Origin: CAZBGL01 sp964491375
GTDB taxonomy: Bacteria > Desulfobacterota > Deferrisomatia > Deferrisomatales > Deferrisomataceae
Reading direction: 5' to 3'
Length of the DNA stretch: 8,945 nucleotides
Assembly (NCBI GenBank): GCA_964491375.1
Contig: CAZBGL010000290.1
Span: 1-8,945, forward strand
In this document: in pieces, positions 1-6,563 of the stretch
Layout: each line of letters opens with the position of its first letter
Numbering within the stretch: position 1 is the stretch's first letter
The notes under the pieces: generated by a model
The model's database searches: none
Seen by the model: the letters and a program-made list of their open reading frames with translations, nothing else
Told to the model about the DNA's origin: nothing
Made by a program: the position numbers and the translations under genes

Positions 1-1
1 C

Positions 2-94
2 CCGGTCCGGATGACGGCCCCTCCCGGCATGCCCCGGGGAATGCCCCGGGGCATGCCGCCGGGCATGGCGCCCCCGGCGCAGAGGATCGAATGA
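2..94 (+). CDS. C-terminal end of an unidentified protein with a Gly-Met-Pro-Arg repeat tail (5' partial)
   Basis: Thirty codons are open from the window edge to a TGA at 92-94. The frame reads PVRMTAPP, then GMPRGMPRGMPPGM, then APPAQRIE. It is supported by codon bias: 27 of 30 codons end in G or C, whereas the frame starting at base 1 has about 9 codons ending in A or T and the third frame stops at once. The tail is a degenerate tetrapeptide repeat (Gly-Met-Pro-Arg/Pro), low in complexity and probably disordered or flexible. Met/Gly/Pro-rich tails occur in several unrelated families, so no function can be given. The gene converges on ndk, with 87 bases between the two stop codons. The rest of the protein lies outside the window, and the possibility that this is a chance open frame is not excluded. 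Confidence 0.5.
   Translation, partial: PVRMTAPPGMPRGMPRGMPPGMAPPAQRIE
25..58. repeat. Perfect 15-bp inverted repeat with 4-nt spacer
   Basis: The arms at 25-39 and 44-58 are exact reverse complements around the spacer AATG. Each arm also contains the small palindromes GCATGC and CCCCGGGG. The repeat lies inside the codons for the GMPRGMPR segment of the partial gene and arises from a tandem 12-nt coding unit. No T-run follows on either strand, so a simple intrinsic terminator is unlikely, although the RNA hairpin would be very stable. Confidence 0.8.
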
Positions 95-125
95 GGCCCT
101 GTCCGCACCCCGTGCAGGGCGTTCG

Positions 126-153
126 GCCCGGCTCTCGGCACGAGATGCCGGGC
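126..153. terminator. Stable hairpin between convergent genes; possible bidirectional transcription end
   Basis: The 12-base arm at 126-137 pairs with 141-153 across a 3-nt loop (GCA), with one bulged T at 146. It lies in the 87-base gap between the plus-strand gene ending at 94 and the ndk stop at 182, where a shared terminator would be expected. Neither side has a T-run, so intrinsic termination is doubtful. It could instead block 3' exonucleases or simply reflect high GC content. Confidence 0.35.
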
Positions 154-181
154 GGGCCGGCGGTGCGGGGTCAAGGGGCTG

Positions 182-601
182 TCACAGCAGCTCCATTCCG
201 CTGAAAAAGAAGGCCAGTTCCGTCCGGGCGGTCTCGGGCGCGTCGGATCCGTGCACCGAGTTCTTCTCCACGTCCACGCCGTATAGCTTGCGGATCGTGC
301 CCTCGTCGGCCTGCTCCGGGTTGGTGGCCCCCATCACCTCGCGCCACTTGGCGATGGCGTCCTCCCGCTCCAGGCACAGGACCACCACGGGCCCGCTGGA
401 CATGAAGTCCGTGAGGCTCTCGTAGAATGGCCTCTCCCGGTGCACCGCATAGAACGCCTTGGCCTGCTCCTTGGTGAGGCGCAGGCGCTTCATCGCCCGG
501 ATCTCGAATCCCTCCCGTTCGATCCGGTCAAGGATCTTGCCCGTAATCCCCCGGGCGGTGGCGTCGGGCTTGATGATGGCGAGCGTGCGTTCCACGGCCA
601 T
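182..601 (-). CDS. ndk: Nucleoside diphosphate kinase
   Basis: This cytosolic enzyme moves the gamma-phosphate of ATP onto other (d)NDPs through a phospho-histidine and so balances nucleotide pools. The 139-residue product is the usual bacterial length and is colinear with the family. It starts MAVERTLAIIKPDA, with Lys11 in the KPD motif. The active-site His117 lies in NSVHGSD, and the C-terminal AFFFSGMELL is the usual E/FFF end. The ATG start at 601 is set by a strong Shine-Dalgarno, GAGGAGGAGA (609-618), 7 nt upstream. The gene follows eno on the same strand after 111 nt containing two hairpins, so it is probably separated from or attenuated relative to eno. I could not find a convincing promoter of its own in the gap. 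Confidence 0.97.
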   Translation of the reverse strand: MAVERTLAIIKPDATARGITGKILDRIEREGFEIRAMKRLRLTKEQAKAFYAVHRERPFYESLTDFMSSGPVVVLCLEREDAIAKWREVMGATNPEQADEGTIRKLYGVDVEKNSVHGSDAPETARTELAFFFSGMELL

Positions 602-634
602 GGCGGCATCTCCTCCTCAGGGGTGAGATCACAC

Positions 635-662
635 AAAACGCACCGGCCCTGCGGCCGGTGCG
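635..662 (-). terminator. Intrinsic terminator or attenuator between eno and ndk
   Basis: A perfect 10-bp stem (639-648 with 653-662) with a 4-nt loop is followed, in the minus-strand direction, by TTTTGTGTGAT. The GC-rich stem plus T-run points to termination of eno transcripts. The T-run is only four bases, so partial read-through into ndk is plausible. Confidence 0.6.
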
Positions 663-685
663 CAAACCGGTTGACTCCTTGTGGA

Positions 686-706
686 AACGCCCCGCTCCGG
701 GGCGTT
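686..706 (-). terminator. First hairpin just after the eno stop codon
   Basis: A perfect 9-bp stem (686-694 with 698-706) with a 3-nt loop lies 6 nt past the eno TGA. In the minus-strand direction the stem ends in TT and continues TCCAC, giving only a weak T-run. With the hairpin at 639-662 it forms a tandem pair. It could be a weak terminator or an RNA 3' stabiliser. Confidence 0.45.
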
Positions 707-712
707 GGGGGC

Positions 713-2002
<1,290 letters not shown>

Positions 2003-2021
2003 GGCTCCTCCTCGGCGACCG

Positions 2022-2672
2022 TCACTCCACCTGGACGACCTCGTCCTCAAACGGCTCGTATGCGGTCAAGCGGCCCATTCGGGGATCCAGATCCCCGTAC
2101 ACCGCTCCGGTGTCGATGCCCACCAGGGACCCGGCCCGAAAGACCCGGGGAAAGGGCGTGTGACCGAACACCACCGGGTGGTCGAACGCCTCGGGATGCT
2201 CGTAGAACTCCCCCCGGATCCACAACAGGTCCTCCGGATCCTGTTCCTCCGGGGGAACCCCCGGCCGCAGCCCCGCGTGCACGAACAACACGTCACCCTC
2301 CCGGTGCCACAGGGGCATGCGTTCGAGAAAGCGCCGGTGCTCCTCGGGGATCGCCGCGGGTTCGGCCGGCGAGGTCCCGTAGCTCTCCAGGGTGGCGTGG
2401 CCGCCGTTGAACATCCACAGCCGCCAGGCCTCGGGGGTCGGGTGCCGCAGCCAGGCCATGCACAGGTCCTCGTGGTTCCCCCTCAGGGCCACGAGCCGGG
2501 TCTGCCCCTGGCGCCCCAGCACGAACTCCACCACCCCCGCGGGGTCCGGACCCCGGTCGATGAGGTCCCCCAGCAGGACCACGGTGTCGCCGGCGCCCGG
2601 TGCGATCTCGGACCACAGGCGGCACAGCTTGTCCAGACATCCGTGTACGTCGCCGATGGCCCAGACCGCCAT
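2022..2672 (-). CDS. PPP-family metallophosphatase (PrpA/ApaH-like)
   Basis: A 216-residue soluble protein of the calcineurin-like PPP superfamily. It carries the complete metal-binding signature: GDVHG (Asp8, His10), GDLIDRG (Asp36 to Gly41), GNHE (Asn66, His67), His132 in HAG, and His171 in GHT, followed by IDTGA. The length and motif order resemble bacterial Ser/Thr phosphatases of the PrpA/PrpB type. A related role on dinucleoside polyphosphates (ApaH-like) cannot be excluded, so the substrate is unknown. The ATG at 2672 is chosen because it has GGAGG 5 nt upstream and begins just before the first motif. The next upstream ATG (2699) lies inside the -10 box of the promoter at 2695-2723. 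The gene is first in an operon with eno, which hints at a link between signalling or nucleotide stress and central carbon flow, but this is inference. Confidence 0.9.
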   Translation of the reverse strand: MAVWAIGDVHGCLDKLCRLWSEIAPGAGDTVVLLGDLIDRGPDPAGVVEFVLGRQGQTRLVALRGNHEDLCMAWLRHPTPEAWRLWMFNGGHATLESYGTSPAEPAAIPEEHRRFLERMPLWHREGDVLFVHAGLRPGVPPEEQDPEDLLWIRGEFYEHPEAFDHPVVFGHTPFPRVFRAGSLVGIDTGAVYGDLDPRMGRLTAYEPFEDEVVQVE

Positions 2673-2694
2673 GGGATCCTCCGCACGGGCGCCC

Positions 2695-2723
2695 TTCATA
2701 CCCGACGCCCCCGGTGAAGTCAA
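2695..2723 (-). promoter_or_regulatory. Sigma70-type promoter for the phosphatase-eno operon
   Basis: On the minus strand TTGACT (2718-2723) is followed after exactly 17 nt by TATGAA (2695-2700), close to the housekeeping consensus. The predicted transcription start near 2688 gives a short leader of about 16 nt carrying the GGAGG before the ATG at 2672. AT-rich boxes like these stand out in DNA this GC-rich. Confidence 0.75.
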
Positions 2724-2756
2724 GAAAGGCCCCGCTGCCTCCGCTGTTCCGGGGCT

Positions 2757-2769
2757 CGCGCGCGCGTGC
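2757..2769. other. Alternating CG tract between the divergent promoters
   Basis: Thirteen bases alternate strictly pyrimidine-purine (CGCGCGCGCGTGC), midway between the two divergent -35 boxes. Such tracts can adopt Z-DNA under negative supercoiling, which divergent transcription generates. The rest of the 197-base intergenic region holds the two promoters, a 6-bp inverted repeat (2729-2734 with 2750-2755) and no further recognisable element. Function is speculative and the tract may be chance in GC-rich DNA. Confidence 0.4.
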
Positions 2770-2795
2770 CCGGCCCCCGGGCCCAGGAGAGCCGT

Positions 2796-2823
2796 TTGGG
2801 AGGCGCCGGGCTTGTGGTATGTT
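2796..2823 (+). promoter_or_regulatory. Extended -10 promoter for the yjbQ-thioredoxin-EEP unit
   Basis: TTGGGA (2796-2801) is followed after 16 nt by TATGTT (2818-2823). A TG at 2815-2816, one base before the -10 box, makes an extended -10 element that can make up for the weaker -35. Transcription would start near 2830, giving a leader of about 40 nt. No riboswitch-like fold, including a thiamine-pyrophosphate box, is recognisable in the leader. Confidence 0.55.
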
Positions 2824-2869
2824 TTGCCAGGTGAGCACGGTGCAGGCGGTCGGGGCCGGGAGGTGGGAC

Positions 2870-3262
2870 ATGCACACGTTCTCCGTGCGAACGCCGCGGA
2901 GGGAGTGCCTGGTGGAGATCACGGACCGGGTGGCCGAGGCGGTTGCCGCACACCCCGACGCCGTGCTGTGCACGGTGTTCGTGCCCCACACCACCGCCGG
3001 GGTCACCGTCAACGAGAACGCCGACCCGGACGTGGCCCGGGACGTCGTGGCGTTCCTGGCGGACCTCGTGCCCAGGCAGTGGCCCTATCGCCACGCAGAG
3101 GGCAACTCGGACGCCCACATCAAGACCACGCTCACAGGCTCGAGCGTCCAAGTTCCCGTGGAAGGCGGGAGGCTGGTCCTCGGGACCTGGCAGGGGATCT
3201 ACCTGGCCGAGTTCGACGGGCCCCGGACCCGCCGCGTCCATGTGGTGCTCCACCGGCTCTGA
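2870..3262 (+). CDS. yjbQ: YjbQ/UPF0047 family protein (secondary thiamine-phosphate synthase family)
   Basis: This 130-residue protein spans the whole YjbQ fold. It shows the family's conserved FVPHTTAGVTVNENADPDV, the YRHAEGNSDAHIKTTLTG block with metal/ligand-type histidines, and the C-terminal GTWQGIYLAEFDGPR. Family members have weak thiamine-phosphate synthase activity in some assays, but their true physiological role is unsettled, so the name describes the family rather than a proven job here. No other thiamine gene or TPP riboswitch is in view. The ATG at 2870 has GGAGGT (2858-2863) 6 nt upstream. A longer in-frame version starting at 2819 would begin inside the -10 promoter box and is rejected. 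It is the first gene of a plus-strand unit, divergent from the phosphatase-eno operon. Confidence 0.93.
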   Translation: MHTFSVRTPRRECLVEITDRVAEAVAAHPDAVLCTVFVPHTTAGVTVNENADPDVARDVVAFLADLVPRQWPYRHAEGNSDAHIKTTLTGSSVQVPVEGGRLVLGTWQGIYLAEFDGPRTRRVHVVLHRL

Positions 3263-3320
3263 CCGGGCCCACGCGGGCCGGAGGCCGGACAAGGGCCCCC
3301 AGAGGGAGGCTTTACACGCC

Positions 3321-3827
3321 ATGACCCGTCGTTTCGCGCTGCTGCTCACCGGCCTGGCCTTCGTCCTCTGCGGGTTCCGGGCCCCCCCCGAGGGCGCGTA
3401 CCAGGGGCCGGGGAGCCCGGCACCCGACGCCGTGCTCCGGGACGTGGGCGGAAAGGCGTTCACCCTGTCGGAGGCCCTGGGCGGGTGGACCGTGCTCAAG
3501 TTCGGGACCACGTGGTGCCCCCGCTGCGAAACCGAGGTGGACGTCTTCAACGCGCTGGCACCCGAACTGCGGGCCCGGGCCGTGCGGGTGGTGGAGGTGT
3601 TCCTCCGGGAATCGGCCGAGGTGGTCCAGCAGGAAGTCTCCGCGCGGCCTCGCCGGTACGAGGCCGTGATCCTGCTCGATCCCGACGGGCGGACCATCCC
3701 CCTCTACGGGGTCAGCGTGATCCCGCGTCTCTTCTGGCTGGACCCCGAGGGGACCGTGCGGGTGGACACCACCTTCCAGAACGCCGACCAGGTGCGCCGC
3801 ACCCTGGAGCGGCTCATGGTTCGCTAG
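3321..3827 (+). CDS. TlpA/ResA-like thioredoxin-fold protein with N-terminal signal
   Basis: A 168-residue protein whose N-terminus (MTRR followed by a hydrophobic stretch to about residue 18) looks like a signal peptide or membrane anchor. A Cys at 17 is preceded by F-V-L, a poor lipobox because position -1 is Leu, so lipidation is doubtful. The thioredoxin-like domain runs from about residue 30 to the end. It has a redox motif WCPRC (Cys66, Cys69) after the beta-strand VLKFGTT, and a cis-proline site at Ile134-Pro135 (VSVIPRLFWLDPEG). The arrangement fits an extracytoplasmic thiol-disulfide reductase of the AhpC/TSA-Redoxin-TlpA group; the partner is unknown. AGGGAGG lies 11 nt before the ATG, a rather long spacing. 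The gap to yjbQ is 58 nt, so cotranscription is likely. Confidence 0.88.
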   Translation: MTRRFALLLTGLAFVLCGFRAPPEGAYQGPGSPAPDAVLRDVGGKAFTLSEALGGWTVLKFGTTWCPRCETEVDVFNALAPELRARAVRVVEVFLRESAEVVQQEVSARPRRYEAVILLDPDGRTIPLYGVSVIPRLFWLDPEGTVRVDTTFQNADQVRRTLERLMVR

Positions 3828-3828
3828 C

Positions 3829-4764
3829 ATGGAAGTCCGCCTTGCCACGTTCAACCTCGAGAATCTGGGCGTGCGCGAGGGCGAGGACGGCCCCGGGGCC
3901 CGAGCCCGGCTCCCCCTGCACCTGGACGCCCTGCGCCGGGTGATCCGGCGCATGGACGCCGACGCGGTGGCCTTTCAGGAACTGGTGGACCCGGCCCTGC
4001 TGGAGCCCCTTCTGGCGGGACTCGGCTACGAGCACACGGTGGTCGCGGAGCGGGGATCGAGCCCGCTTCGGTGCGGGGTGTTCTCGAGGTATCCCCTGAC
4101 GAACCCGCGGGCCGTGGCCAAGGGCGTGGACCTGGAGGTGGTGGACCGGAAGAGCGGGCTGGAGGTGCGGGTGCAGGGGGCGTTCAGCCGGCCCGCCCTT
4201 CAGGTGACCTGGGAGGTGCCGGGCTTTTCCGTCACCCTGATCGTTGTCCACTGGAAGTCCAAGATCCCTTCCTACACCCCGGCCCGTCGGGACGGAGACG
4301 GCGACCGTTGGGAGACCCTGGGTGACGCCGGGGAGGGGCGGCTCGTGACCGAGGTGAAGCGGCTCGCCCAGGCCGTCCAGATCCGGCGCGCCGTGGACCA
4401 CCTCTTGCGGGCGGACCCGGACGCCCGGATCGCGGTGCTCGGCGACTTCAACGACACCCTCGAGTCCGAAGGGCTCCGGATCGTGGCCGGGGACGCCCGG
4501 TCGTGCGAGAGCCCCGGACTCTCGCCGGCCGAACTGCTGCCGTGCGAGCTGGCGGTGCCGGGGGATCTGCGATACACCCAGATCTACCGGGGGCGTCGGG
4601 AGATGCTCGACCACATCCTCATCTCCCGGGGCCTGGTCCCCCACTTCGTGGGAGCCCGGGTGTTCAACGAGGGGCTCCGTCCGGTCTCCGACAGCCTGGA
4701 GCCCGACCCCTACGATCCGGGCTCAGACCACGCCCCTCTCCTGGCCCGTTTCCGGGTGGGCTGA
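3829..4764 (+). CDS. Endonuclease/exonuclease/phosphatase (EEP) family hydrolase
   Basis: A 311-residue protein with the full metal-dependent EEP fold signature: Asn9 and Glu11 in FNLENL, Glu51 in AFQE, His141 in VVHWKSK, GDFND (Asp206, Asn208), Asp261-His262 before the LIS strand, and the terminal SDHAPL (Asp300, His301). The family includes DNA nucleases and phospholipid or nucleotide phosphodiesterases. The length and the NLENL and HWKSK features resemble bacterial secreted or nuclease-like EEP members, but no signal peptide is visible, so the substrate and location are open. The ATG is 1 nt after the thioredoxin gene's TAG and lacks a close Shine-Dalgarno (a GGAG lies about 20 nt away), which suggests translational coupling. 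Its last 42 nt overlap the U32 gene on the opposite strand. Confidence 0.9.
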   Translation: MEVRLATFNLENLGVREGEDGPGARARLPLHLDALRRVIRRMDADAVAFQELVDPALLEPLLAGLGYEHTVVAERGSSPLRCGVFSRYPLTNPRAVAKGVDLEVVDRKSGLEVRVQGAFSRPALQVTWEVPGFSVTLIVVHWKSKIPSYTPARRDGDGDRWETLGDAGEGRLVTEVKRLAQAVQIRRAVDHLLRADPDARIAVLGDFNDTLESEGLRIVAGDARSCESPGLSPAELLPCELAVPGDLRYTQIYRGRREMLDHILISRGLVPHFVGARVFNEGLRPVSDSLEPDPYDPGSDHAPLLARFRVG

Positions 4765-5700
4765 CCGGCCTGCCTCGCCCCGCCTCGGGAAGAGTTCCGG
4801 GAAGTAGCACACCAGCGGGCCGCAGGGCCGCCCGAAGCGCTCCCGGTACGCCCGGGGGCCGTCCTCCGGCCCTGCCTCGCCCCGGACGAACCGGGCCACC
4901 ATCCGGACGTTCTCCACCTTGGCCCGGGTGGCCCCCCCCCGGCCGACGATCTTGAGAAATCCCACGCCCATCCGGGCGAGTTCCGGCACGGCGCACACCC
5001 CGCATCCCAGGCGCCGATCGGCCCGGCGCCACGCGGCGTGCCATCGGGCCAGGGGATGGGACTCCGGAACGGCCCGGCCGTCGGGCTGCTTCAGGCGGTA
5101 GGGGATCTCGCACGGCCAGCGCATCGAAGGGCTCACGTGCTGGAAGGTGCAGAACGCCTCCTCGTTGGGGCACCGGCCCACCAGCACGAACGCCTCGAAG
5201 GCCATCCCGGGACGGCTGCGCCGGATCGACGCCATCTCGCCCAGCGTCAGGTGGCGCGGAAACACCACCCGGTCCACGCCGAACCGCTGTTCGTAGAGGG
5301 CCACGGCGTGGCGGTTCAGCGCCCCGGCCAGCGTGGAGAGCACGATCTGGGCCTCGGGCACGGCGGGCCGGAGACGCTGGAGCAGGCCCGGGTCGGACAC
5401 GATGAAGCCACGCGCACCCCACCCGGCCGCCCGCTCGGCGAACGCGACGAGCTGCCCGTGGAGTCCCGGCCCGTACCGGGCGGCGTTCAGCGTGACCAAG
5501 AACCCGATCCCGCAGGCTCTGGCCTCGGCCACGGCCTCCCTGAGCGCACCCTCGTCCGGGAAGTGGGCCGATGCGAACGTGCGGCGGGTGACCGACAGCC
5601 TGCCCGAACCCAGGTGCTGGATGCCGCCGTAGACCTCCCCTGCGCCGGCCCGGGCGAGCCGCTCCACCTCGCCGGGCCGGTCCGCCGGGGCCTGGATCAC
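4723..5700 (-). CDS. U32 family protein with UbiU-like cysteine set
   Basis: The 325-residue product has the U32 barrel opening IQAPADRPGEVERLARAG followed by AGEVYGG, and later ARGFIVSDPG, FEAFVLVGRCPNE and GVGFLKIVGRGG. Although named peptidases, characterised U32 members are mostly oxygen-independent hydroxylation factors (UbiU/UbiV for ubiquinone, RlhA for 23S rRNA, TrhP for tRNA), several holding a [4Fe-4S] cluster. Here Cys177, Cys184, Cys197 and Cys233 have spacings 7, 13 and 36, close to UbiU's published 7, 17 and 39, so an iron-sulfur cluster is likely. A further Cys236 and a Cys293/Cys298 pair are present. The GTG at 5700 is preferred: it starts right at the barrel, 11 nt after the upstream methylase stop. 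A longer frame to 5763 would overlap that gene. It is last in the operon, and its substrate is unknown. Confidence 0.85.
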   Translation of the reverse strand: MIQAPADRPGEVERLARAGAGEVYGGIQHLGSGRLSVTRRTFASAHFPDEGALREAVAEARACGIGFLVTLNAARYGPGLHGQLVAFAERAAGWGARGFIVSDPGLLQRLRPAVPEAQIVLSTLAGALNRHAVALYEQRFGVDRVVFPRHLTLGEMASIRRSRPGMAFEAFVLVGRCPNEEAFCTFQHVSPSMRWPCEIPYRLKQPDGRAVPESHPLARWHAAWRRADRRLGCGVCAVPELARMGVGFLKIVGRGGATRAKVENVRMVARFVRGEAGPEDGPRAYRERFGRPCGPLVCYFPELFPRRGEAGRSAHPETGQERGVV

Positions 5701-5711
5701 CGGCCGGCGCC

Positions 5712-6563
5712 CTACTCCATGCCCCGGGGCTTCCACACGGTCTCGTACCGGCGGTTCCACCACGACGGATCCTCGTCACGGGCCAGGGCCTCCCCCACGA
5801 TCACCAGCGCCAAGGCCGGCTCGGGATCCTCCGAGTCGATCCCGAAGGGGTCCCGCTCCCCGATCCGCTCCACCACGGTGTCCAGGGTGGCCACGGTGAC
5901 CCGCTGATCCGGGCAGGCCACGTTCTCCAGGATGGCGATGGGCACGTCCCCCCGGCCGTATCCCTCCCGGAGCTCCGCCACGAGCTCGGGCAGGGGCAGG
6001 TTGTTCATGTAGAGCACCAGCATGTGGCCGGGCCGCGCGTAGTCCCGCAGGCTCACCCTTCCCCCATCCCGTGCGAACGCGCGGGGGCTGGTGATCACCG
6101 TGGCGTGGGTCACGCCCGGTAGGTCCAGGGTCCGGCCCAGGAGGGCCGCTGCGGCGGCGTGGGCCCCGACACCCGGAATCACCCGGGCCCGGGCCCGGAA
6201 GCGGGCCACGAACGACTGGAAGGGGCAAAACGTGCTGAAGTCCCCGGGCATCAGGAACGCCACCGGGCCGCGTTCCAGGCGTTCCTCCACCCACCGGACC
6301 ACGGCGTCGTGGTCCATCCGGAACGGGCTGGCCACGTCTTTTCCGGCCAGGAACGGGCCGAAGCTCCGCTGGAACGCGGCCGGCGCCAGCACCGAGGCGG
6401 AGGCCTCCAGGGCTTCCAGGCCCAGGCGGGTGACCAGCGCCGGGTCGCCGGGGCCGGCGCCGATGAAGTACACGGGCCGCGCGCAGGCACCGGGTGTCGA
6501 GGAGGTGCCGGCCGGAGGAACGGTCTCAACCCCCACGGCCGAACATCCGGGCGAACAGGCCAC
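5712..6563 (-). CDS. Divergent CbiF/CobM-like tetrapyrrole (precorrin) methylase family protein
   Basis: A 283-residue SAM-dependent methyltransferase of the tetrapyrrole methylase fold. It has the N-terminal VYFIGAGPGDP (residues 31-41), PGVGAHAAAAALLGRTLDLP (130-149), the MLVLYMNN strand, and ENVACPDQRV (213-222). These match precorrin-4 C11-methyltransferases best. The central segment, normally GDPSxYG, reads PGDFSTFCP here, so substrate recognition probably differs. A C-terminal tail (DPSWWNRRYETVWKPRG) extends past the usual end. No other corrin, siroheme or heme gene is in view, so a role in cobalamin synthesis is not assumed. The start is uncertain: GTG codons at 6563, 6536 and 6473 are all in frame. 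The one at 6563 has a weak GGAAGAAG upstream and overlaps mglA by 38 nt, while 6473 starts exactly at the fold. Confidence 0.82.
   Translation of the reverse strand: MACSPGCSAVGVETVPPAGTSSTPGACARPVYFIGAGPGDPALVTRLGLEALEASASVLAPAAFQRSFGPFLAGKDVASPFRMDHDAVVRWVEERLERGPVAFLMPGDFSTFCPFQSFVARFRARARVIPGVGAHAAAAALLGRTLDLPGVTHATVITSPRAFARDGGRVSLRDYARPGHMLVLYMNNLPLPELVAELREGYGRGDVPIAILENVACPDQRVTVATLDTVVERIGERDPFGIDSEDPEPALALVIVGEALARDEDPSWWNRRYETVWKPRGME

Noticed and set aside
623..634. Palindrome GTGAGATCACAC resembling a CRP-type operator upstream of ndk
   Set aside because: The two half-sites are too close together for a CRP-family site (2 bases instead of about 6), and it falls after a probable terminator stem. 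It is probably chance.
2673..2723. Longer N-terminus of the phosphatase, starting at 2723 (TTG) or 2699 (ATG)
   Set aside because: These codons coincide with the -35 and -10 boxes of the promoter, so they would not be in the transcript. The ATG at 2672 has a good ribosome-binding site and fits the family.
2824..2869. Possible TPP riboswitch before the YjbQ-family gene, suggested by its thiamine-related name
   Set aside because: The leader is only about 40 nt and has no CUGAGA-type thi-box sequence or matching stems.
3337..3374. Lipoprotein signal in the thioredoxin-like protein
   Set aside because: The Cys at residue 17 is preceded by F-V-L, whereas a lipobox needs Gly, Ala or Ser at position -1. 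A signal peptide or anchor is more likely.
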